This document shows, one piece after another, positions 44,223-56,260 of a stretch of DNA of 64,000 nt. The stretch is taken from positions 1 to 64,000 of the forward strand of contig JAMYHX010000024.1 in assembly GCA_025529335.1 (NCBI GenBank), given 5' to 3'. Both the position numbers and the translations under genes were made by a program. Below the pieces are notes generated by a model. It was not told where the DNA came from. It searched no databases and saw only the letters and a program-made list of their open reading frames with translations. The first letter of the stretch is position 1, and each line of letters opens with the position of its first letter. Source of the stretch: Rhizopus sp. PT2906 (Eukaryota; Mucoromycota; Mucoromycetes; Mucorales; Rhizopodaceae).

Positions 44223-47200
44223 ATGTATTGCCTCTCAACGCTTTCTAAAGTGTCTAGAACACTTAGACCTTCTGTCGTCCCCAAGCTTAAACAATCAGCT
44301 ATCCGCACCTCTGTCGCCTCTTTCCACACTACACGATCTCGCTATGCAGCACCCGAAAGCAGCGATGGTTTCTTACACGGAAGCTCTGCCAACTATATTG
44401 AGGAAATGTATGAAGCTTGGTTGAAGGACCCTTCTTCAGTCCACTTATCTTGGCAAGTCTATTTCAAAAACATGGCTAATGGCGTCGCTCCCGGTCAAGC
44501 CTATACTCCTCCTCCTACGCTTGTTCCTTCTGCTAGTGCTCGTTTACCTGTATTGCCCGGTGATGGCATCACTGGCGCTGGTTCTTCTGAAGTGATTGAT
44601 CACATGAAGATCCAACTTTTGGTTAGAGCTTACCAAGTCCGTGGTCACCATATTGCCAATTTGGATCCCCTCGGTATCCAACATGCTGATCTTGATGCCA
44701 GTACTCCTCCCGAGTTAGAATACAGCTTCTATGGTTTCAAGGATAGCGATCTTGACAGAACTTTCACCATTGGCCCTGGTATCTTGCCTGCTTTCACCCG
44801 CAATGGCAGCACTAGCCTCACTCTTCGTGAAATCATCAACCATTTGAAGAAGATTTACTGTAAGTATTTTTTCTACTTTGGGAACCTCTCGTATGTGTGT
44901 GTGGGAGAGAGAGAGGGGGCTTAAGGGAATTGACAGGATCTGAGTTCTAATCGTATTATTTCATAGGTGGCTCAATTGGTGTCGAATACATCCATATCCC
45001 TGACCGTGCTCAATGTGATTGGATTCGTGAACGCATTGAAAATGCTCAACCATACAAGTACAGCGTTGAGGAAAAGCGTGTCATTTTCGACCGTTTGACT
45101 TGGTCTGACAGTTTTGAACGTTTTGTTGCTTCCAAGTACCCCTCTGAGAAGCGTTTCGGTCTTGAAGGTGGTGAAACTTTGATTCCCGGTATGAAGGCTA
45201 TGGTAAGTACATCTTAAAAAGAGAAAGACCTCGTATTGATCATGTCACAGATTGACCGTGCTGTCGATAACGGTGTTGAATCTATTGTTATTGGTATGCC
45301 CCATCGTGGTCGTTTGAATGTTTTGTCCAATGTCGTTCGCAAGCCTAATGAATCCATTTTCTGTGAATTCAGTGGTGCCATCGAACCCTCTGAGGAAGGA
45401 TCCGGTGATGTCAAGTACCATCTTGGCATGAACTACGTCCGTCCTACTCCCTCTGGCAAGCGTGTCCACCTTTCTTTGGTTGCTAACCCCTCTCACTTGG
45501 AAGCTGTTGATCCTGTCGTTCTCGGTAAGACTCGCGCCCTTCAATTCTATGGAAATGATCCCAAAGGAGAAAAGGCCATGGCTGTCTTGATTCATGGTGA
45601 TGCTGCCTTTGCCGGTCAAGGTATTGTTTACGAAACTATGGGTTTCCATGATCTTCCTTCTTACTCCACTGGTGGTACTATTCACGTCGTTGTCAACAAC
45701 CAAATCGGTTTCACTACCGATCCCCGTTACGGTCGTTCCACCCCTTACTGTACAGATATCGCCAAGTCCATCAATGCTCCCGTCTTCCACGTAAATGGTG
45801 ATGATGCCGAAGCTGTAACCTATGTCATGCAATTGGCTGCTGACTGGCGTCAAACTTTCCACAGAGATGTTGTCATTGACTTGGTCTGCTACCGTAAACA
45901 CGGTCACAACGAAACCGATCAGCCCATGTTTACCCAACCTCGCATGTACGAAGCTATTGGAAAGCAAGTCCCCGTTGCTAAGAAATACGAAGAGCAATTG
46001 AAAAAGGAAGGATCTCTTACCGAAGAGGACATCCAAGCCAACAAGAAGCGTGTTTGGGACATACTTGAAGAAAGCTACGCTCGCAGCAAGGACTACAAGC
46101 CCAAGTCAAGCGAGTGGTTGTCCAGCTCATGGCCTGGATTCAAGTCACCCAAGGAATTGGCTGAAGAAATCTTGCCTCACCATCCTACCGGTGTTCCTCT
46201 TGAAACCCTCCAGACTGTTGGAAAGGCCTTGACGACACTTCCTCACAACTTTAACGTTCACCGTAACTTGAAGCGTATCCTTCAAAACCGTGAAAAGGCA
46301 TTGGAAGAAGGTAAGGGTATTGATTGGGCCACTGCCGAATCCTTGGCTTGGGGTAGTCTTCTTACTGAAGGCAAGCATGTCCGTGTTTCCGGCCAAGATG
46401 TCGAACGTGGTACCTTCTCTCAACGTCACGCTGTTCTCCACGACCAAAAGAATGGCGCCAAGCACACTCTTTTGAACAACATCAGCCCTGAACAAGGCGT
46501 CCTTTCTATCTCCAACTCTTCCTTGTCCGAATACGGTGTTCTTGGTTTCGAATTAGGTTATTCTCTCGTCAACCCTGATTCTCTTGTTGTCTGGGAAGCC
46601 CAATTCGGTGACTTTGCCAACACAGCTCAAGTCATCATTGACCAATTCTTGGCTGCTGGTGAACAAAAGTGGCTCCAACGCACCGGTCTGGTCTTATCTC
46701 TGCCTCACGGTTATGATGGTCAAGGTCCTGAACACTCCTCTGCCAGACTTGAACGTTACCTTCAATTGTGTGACGACTACCCCTACACTTACCCATCTCC
46801 CGAGAAATTGGAAAGACAACACCAAGACTGCAACATGCAGGTCGTCTATCCTTCCACTCCTGCCCAATACTTCCACGTCTTGCGTCGTCAAATCTGCCGT
46901 CAATTCCGTAAGCCTTTGATCTTACCCTTCTCCAAGTCCTTGCTCCGTCACCCTCTCGTCAAGTCTGATCTTTCTGAACTCACTGGTGATACTCACTTCC
47001 AACTCTACTTGCCTGAAGAGCACCCTGATACACTTGTTGAACCTGAAAAGATCAGAAAGCACATCTTGTGTACCGGTCAAGTTTACTATGCTCTCTTGAA
47101 GGCTCGTGAGCAAAACAAGATCAACGATGTTGCCATTTCACGTGTTGAGCAGTTGAACCCCTTCCCTTACGAACAAGTTAAGCAACATGCTGATAAGTAT

Positions 47201-47422
47201 CCTAATGCCGAGATTGTCTGGTGTCAAGAAGAACCTTTGAACATGGGTGCATGGCAACACGTCCAACCTCGTATCGCCACTTCTTTATCCCAGACTCAGC
47301 ACCATGCTGGTAAGACACCTGTCTACGTTGGTCGACCACCTTCCGCCTCTGTTGCCACTGGTAACAAGAAGCAACACGTTCAACAAGAACAAGAACTCTT
47401 GAGCAAAGCTTTGGAAAATTAA
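44223..47422 (+). CDS. KGD1: 2-oxoglutarate dehydrogenase E1 component, mitochondrial
   Basis: Three exons, 44223-44859, 44967-45202 and 45251-47422, give 1014 aa, the usual length. The N-terminus (MYCLSTLSKVSRTLRPSVVP) is a basic, Ser/Arg-rich mitochondrial presequence. It is followed by the FLHGSSANYIEEMYEAWL segment typical of the E1 subunit. Thiamine-diphosphate and metal-binding parts are seen in IGMPHRGRLNVL and IHGDAAFAGQG, and substrate-site histidines in the later segments. The enzyme decarboxylates 2-oxoglutarate in the TCA cycle with E2 and E3 subunits. Codon use is strongly C-ending and uniform, unlike most neighbours, which fits high expression. Long antisense frames here are shadows caused by this codon bias. 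Confidence 0.97.
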
Positions 47423-48368
47423 ATGAAATTTGCATACTAGATCATCAACGAACTTTTTTTTTTGGAAATAGTAATAAAACATAATTGTCAATAGTATTAA
47501 TTCAGTTCTTTTTGTACATTGTTTGACTATGTAACACATACAGCATTTTCTGTGTGGTGAACAGCAAAGAAAGCCATACAAAAGGATGATGTTTAAATGT
47601 CACTCTAGCTTTAGGATGTATAGTAACTGTACTAATATGGTCCGCATCTACTTGTTTGACTGTCCAGTTTGTCATCCAAAGAAGAGAGAGAGAGAAAGAG
47701 AGAACATCAGCAGTTAGCATGAATAAAGGCAGATCGAAACTTGGATCATAAAGAAGAGAAAAAGAAAATACTTTCACAAATGGACAAAAGTCAATTTATT
47801 TCATCTTGCCCTGAGTACATTTGTTTTGCTAGTAAGATCTAGGAAAGAGGAATATTTTACTGCAATTAAGTTTGATCAAGCTATCGTATTTCTATATATG
47901 TTTCTTAAAGCATCTTTCTTTTTGACAGAGTATCTAAGGATACTCTAAAGAGCTTGAATTATGATACATTGATTAACACTTCTTGTTTGTTTACAGCTTC
48001 CTCACTGTCTCGTTTTCATAAAATAATATCCTCATCTTTGAACCATAGCAAAAAGTGCTGAGAGAAGTTCAATCAATAAAAAAAAACTAGCTCAACTTTT
48101 GACATACTTGTTGATTTTAAACTGAGATAGAGAGAGAAAGGGGAAGAATGGATTGCATAAATACGGAGATTTCTTGAAGACATCTTTACCAAATGCACTT
48201 ACGAAAAGGGAGAATACATTTATGCATGCAATGACGCAAACTAAGAATAGATTTATTTACAACTTGCCTGAGCAGTATATAATTTGCTTTATTTTTTCTA
48301 TTTTTACCTTTTCTCTTTCTTTTTCCAATTCTTCAACTAATACAACAAAGCATACTGAAAAATAAAAA
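47423..48368. other. Intergenic DNA
   Basis: 3' flank of KGD1 and promoter of the EF-hand gene. Only short frames and a small GA-repeat near 47683-47702 are present. Confidence 0.4.
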
Positions 48369-49022
48369 ATGGTAATCATAAACAGAGTCTATCTCTTGTG
48401 CAACTTTTGCTGATCTTTAATAGACTAATACTTCCACTGCTGCCTCTATTGAAGTCAAAGACTATACCATCTCTCAAGCCGAAATCAATCATTTCAAGGA
48501 AAAATACGAATCCATCTCTGACGGTCACGGTATCACAGTTGAAATACTGAAAGAACTTTATAGAGTTGCTCAAGTAGAAATTCCCGATGAACAAGAACTT
48601 CATGCCCAGGTAATGTTTGTGTGTTTGCCCCCCCCCCTTGAAGTCGTGTATAAACTTATGACTTTATTATCAATAGATCAGGGCTGCTGACTCAAAGGGT
48701 CATGGTAAAGTTGGATATGATGACTTTTTAAGCGTCATGAAAAAGGTAAGGGATAACAATGTACAAAAAGAAGGGTTTAATCATAAATCCACATTGATAG
48801 CAATATCAAATCAATGCTGAAGAAGGTGCTTCCAAGGTGTTCCAATTGCTCGACACAGATAACGATGGTCTGATCGGCGGTGATGACCTGAAGCGTGGCG
48901 TTGCTCTGTTTGGTGATAATGTGTCGGCTGAAGAAATTCGAGAAATGCTCTATTCTGCAGACATTGATGGAGATGGATTGATCAGTTATGAAGAGTTTTT
49001 AAAGATTATGGTAAAATCATAA
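48369..49022 (+). CDS. Calmodulin/centrin-like EF-hand protein with an ATG-only first exon
   Basis: Four exons give 159 aa: 48369-48371 (just the ATG), 48424-48609, 48677-48745 and 48801-49022. The first intron follows the start codon directly (ATG then GTAATC). The protein starts MTNTSTAASIEVKDYTISQ. The last two EF-hand loops are canonical (DTDNDGLIGGDDL and DIDGDGLISYEEF, about residues 100-112 and 136-148) and should bind calcium. The first two are degenerate. It is likely a calcium sensor. Splitting after the ATG is also seen in fungal calmodulin genes. Confidence 0.85.
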
Positions 49023-49402
49023 AAGGACATAAAAACAAAGACTGATCTTTTTATTTGTTATAGACGCCCTGTAAAGTAAACGGACAAACCATTTAACATA
49101 AGTCTTTTTTGAATAAAACAAACACTTTGAGAATTCGAATTAGTGATATGACTTTATCTACTTGCTGCCGGCAATTTCTAAATATGCAAACTTAAACTTC
49201 CCGATATCATCTAAACTTTACATAAATCATTTCAAAAATATATATATATATATATGCAAAAGAGAGAAGATAACAATGATATACGGACGGTAAAGTGAAT
49301 CTTAAATGAACGATGACCACACCCTTTTATCGTCTTTCTTTTGTTGATCTCCTTTTTAACACAAACTAATGTTTTTATTGGAACAGACTTTTTTTTTATA
49401 TC

Positions 49403-51369
49403 TTAAAGGACAGGACCAGCGTTACAAGTTTCAACACTAGCTTCGTCCTTGAATATCTTGAAGTTATCAATAAACATCTCTGCGACTTGACGGAGGGATT
49501 TATCAAACTCATCAGCAGAAGATTGCCAAGCCTTTCTGGGATGAAGCAGATCGTTAGGGACACCTTCGACTTGCTTGGGAATGGCCAAGTTGAATACTTC
49601 ATAGGTTTCAAACTCTCCTTGAGCCAAGGTTCCGTTGTGAATTGCGTCCAGAATAGCTCGAGTGTATTTGAGAGGACAGCGTTTTCCACCATTCTTGGCA
49701 GAGTTGCCGACCCATCCAGTATTGATTAACCAGGCATCAGCTGCATGTCTGCTTATCTTTTCAGCCAACATGGTCGCATATTTTTGAGGATGGAGGACCA
49801 AGAAGGGAGAACCGAAACAGGCACTAAAGGTAGGCGTGGGTTCAACAATACCATCTTCGGTACCTGCTACCTTGGTTGTATAACCAGAGATAAAGTGATA
49901 CATAACTTGGCTAGGCGTCAACTTGGACACAGGAGGGAACACACCAAAGGCATCACAGGTAAGTAGGATGATGTTCTTGGGATGGCCGCCAATGCAAGGA
50001 ATCTTTGCGTTAGGGATATAGTCTAGTAAGAGTTATTGATATGCATATACAATAAATAATAAGTAATGTATTACCGATTGGATAAGCGCAACGTGTATTT
50101 TCAGTCAAGAAATCGTCAGCATAATCGACTTCACGTGTTTCCTCGTTAAGCACAACATTTTCAAGAACAGAACCAAAGCGAATGGCGTTGTAGATCTCAG
50201 GTTCCTTTTCAGGTGACAAGTCAATACATTTTGCGTAGCAGCCACCTTCGATATTGAAGATGCCTGTGTCACTCCAGCAGTGTTCATCGTCACCGATCAA
50301 TCGACGTTTAGGGTCAGCACTTAAAGTTGTCTTACCGGTGCCTTTGGGTAAAACATATCGTGAGTTTAATTATGCATAAATTAATTGTTTGTGTGTTTTA
50401 CCTGATAAACCGAAAAAGAGAGACACATCACCATCAGGACCTTCATTAGCAGAAGAATGGAGAGAAAGAACACCTGCCTTGGGCATCAGATAGTGCATCA
50501 CAGTAAAGACCTATTTTTATATATAAGAAAAAAAAAAAAAGACTAGCCTGCAACAGGTTTAGTTACCCCCTTTTTCATTTCTCCAGCATATTCAGTACCG
50601 AGGATAACCATTTCATGACGTTTAAAGTTGATTGAAACAGAAGTAGTTGAGGTCATGCCCGTAGTGTATCTGTTGGCTAACAAAAAGATACACAGTTAGT
50701 TATACATATATTACACGCACACACGTAAAGTGTTTGTTTATTTATTTACCTGGAAATTCACCGGCGTTAAAAATCGTGAAATCAGGAGTGCCAAATTCCT
50801 CCAGTTCCTTCTCCGTAGGTCGAATAAGCATGTTACGCATAAACAGGATATGATATGCTCTGGATGCAATCACACGAATCTTCTTACGATACTTTGGATC
50901 CCAACCAGCAAAGCCATCAAAGACGTAAAGACGAGGATGCGTGTTTAAGTAATCGATTGCTCTTTCACGGTTAATCAAAAAGACACGCTCGGTCATGCTT
51001 GTGTTGACTGGGCCCCACCAGACATCCTTTTTCGTGAGTTCTTCTTCAACAATTCTCTTATCCTTAGGACTTCTGCCTGTCTTCTTTCCCGAGTATGAGC
51101 ATAAGGCACCTGTAGAAGATATGACTGTGCCAATTTCGTGAGTCAATGCTTCTTCGTACAATACTGCAACAGAGGGGTTATGTTTGATTGTGACCTAAAC
51201 AAGTATTATTGTTAAACATGTTTCTCAAATTCTCACTTTATCTAACCTTATCATAGTCGATACCAGCATGGTTATGTAAGTCCTCTTCTACCTTTGTATG
51301 TTGAGAAGGAGAAGCAGGACGAGAAGAACCAGGTCTACCAGGTGAAGAAGGACGATAATTAATTGTCAT
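49403..51369 (-). CDS. PCK1: Phosphoenolpyruvate carboxykinase (ATP)
   Basis: Six exons, 51369-51247, 51194-50750, 50676-50567, 50510-50402, 50341-50075 and 50022-49403, give 557 aa. Conserved blocks are YSGKKTGRSPKDKRIV, NAGEFPANRYT, the P-loop FFGLSGTGKTTLSADPKR, and the metal-binding RLIGDDEHCWSD with ENTRCAYPI. It converts oxaloacetate and ATP to phosphoenolpyruvate in gluconeogenesis. An unusual 20-residue Ser/Pro/Arg tail (RPSSPGRPGSSRPASPS) precedes the conserved part and could carry regulatory phosphorylation sites, as in yeast where Pck1 is degraded after glucose is added. The start is fixed by the ATG and the frame of exon 1. Confidence 0.97.
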
Positions 51370-51668
51370 TTTTTGAATAAAAAGAAAAAGAGAAAAAGAG
51401 ACGTGCATCAACCAGAACTACTTATAGTCGATTCAACGCACGTGATGCATTGGGAATATAAACAAATTCTATTTAAGTTATGATTTTTGTAGTAAGAGTT
51501 ACTAACCTGTATTCATAATTGCCAATTAAGTTCATTTTTATACTTTTTGCATAATAAAAAGTGAATATTTGAAAAGCATATTTGCATGATAAGGCTTAAA
51601 TAGAGTTTCACGGGAACGTTAAATTGCCACCGCAATTAAGAAGTCACAACTGGATCTTTTGAAGAGTT

Positions 51669-53482
51669 TTAGTAGCCATTCTTTTCAAATGTCTTTGACT
51701 TACCCCGATTATTGGCATCAAGGCTAATATCCCAGCATTTTCTTGCATTTAGGAAGAGTAATGAGCAACGGCCAGAAAGACCAATGGCGAGGGCAGAACA
51801 GCTATCTTTAGACTTGATGGCTTTTTTGTTTGAGACTAACACACAGTCAGGCTTACGACACAAGAACGATCCTTTGACTTTTGTCTTGATTTCTTTATCG
51901 CTGATCTTTTTTCGATGTATGGGATGGTCCAGCTTGGAAAAGCAGTACATGCATGTTTGTGATGCTCTCATTTGTGATGCACACATTGATGTCCATACCA
52001 TGCATGTACTGCTTCCATTTTCCGCCATATTGTGTATATCTCTTTATTGTTGAGCCTATCCCCGTGCCTCTGTCTCTGATAAACATGATAGGGCATGGCC
52101 TGCTTTTACCTTTTACTAAATAACTTATCTATTATTTAGTATTCATCAATGATATATTACTGTGCTCCTTACCTTTCTTGCCTATCAAAAACGTCCTTTC
52201 TTTTGCACACAATCGTCTTCGAAAGCGGTCGTTTTGCATTTCATGCGTCCTTTTCAATCTGACTCTCTTTTTGGAATTATAAAACTTTCTGGGAGCTAAA
52301 CGGTTACTGACATGTTACTGGTGTATATTCATTGCTTGCCCAACGGTTGTTGTCATCCTTAAGTCTAACTTTGCAAGATTATTTTCAATGGCTTGTACTG
52401 TTTGGCCTTCTGCTTTTTTCTGGATATAGCTTCTGTATTTGGCTTCTTGGTTAGGCGCCATATGTATTCATAACAAGACATCCAGTAAACTGTTCATCAA
52501 GCCATAGAAGATTTTTGGGGTGCTCCACATATTTTTCATGTTTGTAGTAACATCAACAAGAGCATTTCCCATTTCATAAGACTTTAATGATGTTTCTTTA
52601 AACTTGCCTCGCTCTATTCCAGATGATTCTAGGGCCTTGAAGATGGCCATCTGAACCGGATGCTTGTTTAAGTTTGTCTCTTTCGCACCAACTGAGCCAA
52701 AGCAGTAAGAATGTATCAAACCAATGTGCTAATCCTCCAGAAGCATGCTAAAGTCCTTCGTAAAAGAATCTGCTACGGAAAGAGGGCCAATGGTATGCTC
52801 TATAGTACAGCCTTGGCTGGGTAAAAAGCCATCTGGAAGTATATTTGCGATATTAAAAGAGCCTTGCGTGATCAGGTCGCAATTTCGTAACTCTAATAGA
52901 ACTATATTCATTATGAACGTGATATTGATAATGTAATCAGAGGCTTGTGTAAGAGTGCTTTCAAGTTTTTCCAAAATAGCCTGTTTTATCTCCAGCGGTA
53001 AATCTTTTCTGATAATTCGGTTTACCGCCACGCTACAAGTTCTATACTCTTTATCGGTAGAATGAACCTCGGGTTCTGTATCGTCGTGTTCCCCTTCTGT
53101 TACTTCTTCCCTTAAATCTCTTGCTATAGAATGAAAGTTTCCCTGAACGTATTCTTTAAAAACTACATCATTCTTTATGGAATTTTTGTCCAAATAATCT
53201 CTTAGGACAGTAGATGAGTAACTTTTGTTCTAACTTGTTCAGATCACTCTCCACATTTTTGCTTTTTTTAGTAGTAGAGTCAACGGTAGCCTTTATATAA
53301 TCATGAATAGAACGCAAGAAGCTGTTGTATAAGAGTTCAGGAGATTCTGACACAAGACGTGGTCTTTTTAAGGGAGGATTCTCAGAACTTTCGCTAGCAG
53401 TACTCTTCAAGTTTTGCCGTAGAATTGGAACCCTTGTTATGTTAACGCCATCAAAATAGCTTTTCTGTTCAGTATATTTCAT
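51669..53482 (-). pseudogene. Second TnpB/Fanzor-like relic, different lineage
   Basis: The minus-strand frames 53482-53168, 53193-52729, 52719-52468, 52086-51895 and 52028-51669 are pieces of one protein. The N-terminal half has DLPLEIKQAILEKLESTLTQ and the segment YCFGSVGAKETNLNKHPVQM. The C-terminal half has RDRGTGIGSTIKRY, then YGGKWKQYMHG with the frame changing to ASQTCMYCFSKLDHPI. A second Cys pair follows in SFLCRKPDC, then KSKDSCSALAIGLSG. The two Cys pairs followed by D-xx-SALAIGLS fit a RuvC-like zinc-ribbon nuclease of the TnpB/Fanzor type. The usual RD of the last motif is KD here. Frame breaks near 53180, 52725, 52300 and 51970, plus in-frame stops, show that it is dead. A few breaks may be introns. 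Confidence 0.5.
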
Positions 53483-53940
53483 TCTAGGTTATAAAGTGCT
53501 TGAGCTATAAGGAGCTCTCATCAGACTGTTATCCTCACTGACCTGATGATAGCTTTCAGAGACTATTGAAGACAAGAGAAAAAAGAAAAATAAAGTTGCT
53601 GCTGATATCCTTGGCCGTGTCAAAGCTTATTTGTCACAGTGATGCTGTCACCTGCGTTAGATACAGTAAAATGACTTATTTTCTTAACTAAAGTAGAATA
53701 TCTCTACAATATGAGATTAGCAATATCATCTCCATATATTCTGACTAGACGATATAGCTTTTCTACTAAGATGAATATTACGCTATATTTTTTATTCAAA
53801 TGGGTAATACTAGAGGCGCTGCAATAGGACACTGCAAGATACAAAAAAGGAAATCCCCACAGTTTATTTCAGGAGATCATACGAGCTTGTAATTACAGCC
53901 ACGCTTTCTGTAATGAGGCAGATCAACAGATCATTGGTGC
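53483..53940. other. Intergenic DNA between two transposon relics
   Basis: No gene supported. It contains poly-purine stretches only. Confidence 0.35.
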
Positions 53941-53989
53941 AGCAGGCCTTACAAAGCCTCATCTGATACAGTGAAACAAATCTGGTAAA

Positions 53990-56055
53990 TAACGCTAAAG
54001 TAATAGTTCACGGCAAGATGGCCTTGGTCTTCATTTGGGGTAGAAAGCCTTTCTTGCTGAGCAACAGGGGCAAGAGCACGAGGAGAAAAAGGCAGTTTGG
54101 TTACGCGGTTGACCAAAAAATATGCTTGCACATCTTTGTTTGATCAGGGTAGCTGCAGTTCTTCAAAAAGCCTTCTTTTGTATCCATCTTATAAAAGAGA
54201 ATGTCTTCAATGAAGGCTCTGCACTGATAGACATTTTCTTCGAGCTGTTCTACCACAGAACAGGTTATGTCGTAGTCAATACAGTATGCTGCTCTTCCCT
54301 TCTTTTCTTCGTTGGCTGTCAAGCGAAATCCACCAAAATCATGCGCAGCTTTGATTGTATCCTGTCAATAATCTAATGCTACCACTTGGGATAACAAGTA
54401 TACTAGGCGATCTACACGCAAAAAGCGAGAACGACCAAGATAGAACGTCTTCAATTGGTTATGATGCGATTCTATCAGATTGTTAGTGTGGAAAGAAGTA
54501 TTCTATAAACAGAGAGAAAAGTTAGATTTTTATTAAACTGGAACAATAAACACTAATGATTACTTGTTTCCACGCTTTGAACCGCAATTCCTTTCTTGGA
54601 AGCCACAATCTGTTGAAGTACGCAAGGAATACTTCAAATTTCTTATCTTCAGCAAGGAACAGCTGATGGGCCAGATCGAATACTTCTGGCGTTTCTGAAT
54701 ACATCATGCTATTCAGATTAGCACGAACACGATCTCTTACTAGCTCTATGTCGTAAGTAGACTTGCTTATTTTCTCCTAAATGCTACAAGATGTTTAATA
54801 TCTACATTAAACCCACGTTTAAAACTTATGTCTCTCTTGATGTGGGTTTCCCACGCAGGCTTGATATGCCAATGACATAAAAGTATGTCTGCATTGGCAA
54901 AGACTTCTTTTATAGCAGCAATTTCCGTAGGACTGCAATCGACCATGATTCTTTTGGCGTTAAGACTAAAGCTGTCTTTCAGCCAACTTAGCCACTAGTG
55001 CAAGGTGGAAATAATCTCATGATCGGTGACAAAGAAGCAAACAGAGAGACCTTTGTTAGTGGTAGAGCTTCTAATAACAACAGTGAACAAGTAGCCGTCG
55101 TTTTTGGGGTCATTGAATGGCTTGCATGGTATGTGCGTCGAGTCTATGGACCACTCTTCGGCTTCCTGTAAATGCTATAGTTATGCTTAGATTTAGCTGA
55201 CATAGATGCGCTTTTCATCAAGAGACTTTACCTTAATTTCCCATTTAGCAACTTAAGAAACAAGAAACGGGCCATCTTCGTGTAATTTGAACAAGGTCTT
55301 TGCTCCTTTTTCGGCCAGATCTTCCATCCAAATCTGCACGCTGTCCCTGTCACGAACAGCCCTTCTGCTCAACTTCATCAATCTAGCATTGATGACGTTT
55401 CTAGCGTCATAATAATTGATTCGAAGTGACAGAGGAAAAGAAAGAGATACCATATTGCTCAATCCAGACAAAAATCAGAAACTATCACATGAGATCCAAT
55501 GGTAAAGGAATATATACTTGCAAAAGGCGAGCTTCGTCCATCCTAAGAAGGTACTTGATGGACTTCCAACCCATGTTTTGATTGACATGTTCTTCAATCC
55601 ACTGCTTCACTTTGGAAGGAAGTCTATATGAGATAATCTCTTTCATATCATATGGATTATAGTCAGGATGCTTCCATCTATATTTCACTTCTACTGCACC
55701 GTCAGTCAGGATATGCTTGTTAATATAAGCAGGGCATGCAATCTTGATAGATTCTTTCGTTCTAGCTTTCTTGGTAGGTACCTCACTTTCTTTTCTTTTC
55801 TTGGGCTTTCCTGCATGGGCACATTGGTACTTGATAGTACGTAATCTCAAAGAAGCTGCAAGAAGGTGACCAAGAAAAGGCTTTGCCTTTTCGTTAGTCC
55901 AGCTTGGTGAAGGTTCCAGTTGGCATGTGTTTGTGCAATATTGCTGAACCACTCTTCAAATCCTGCCTCGTTAACAAAAATAATGGTGGCAACTTTGTCA
56001 TCATATCAGGAATGATGCAGGTGGTGAGATTGTCGTTGATATTAATAGTAGGCAT
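53990..56055 (-). pseudogene. Second MULE transposase relic
   Basis: Read on the minus strand from an ATG at about 56055 (MPTININDNLTTCIIPDMM). A FAR1-like N-terminal domain (about 55920-55485) holds RTIKYQCAHAGKPKKRKES and VEVKYRWKHPDYNPYDMKEI. The MULE core follows in pieces: RIMVDCSPTEIAAIKEVF, LLCHWHIKPAWETHIK, NNLIESHHNQLKTFYLG, and a SWIM-like end CSYPDQTKMCKHIF where the second Cys is Tyr. A stop (LDY*) near 54365 and other frame breaks show decay. The order matches the MULE at 28.2-30.0 kb, but the proteins are from a different subfamily. Confidence 0.7.
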
Positions 56056-56260
56056 AGTTACAAGAAAAACGCGTAAAATATAAGTGTCTTCATATGAGAA
56101 TAGGGATAAGCTTATATTCATTTTGTGACCACTAAATTTTTGTGGGTATTTATTGTCAACGAGTGTTTCAATTGGCGGAAATTAAAATGAATAAAACTAT
56201 TTGAGTGGCCGTCATTTTCGCCTTTTTCCCTCTCTTTTTTTTTATTTACAACTTATTGTC

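Noticed and set aside
45245..46036. 263-residue antisense frame in KGD1
   Set aside because: It is a shadow of the strongly biased codon use of KGD1, with no family resemblance.
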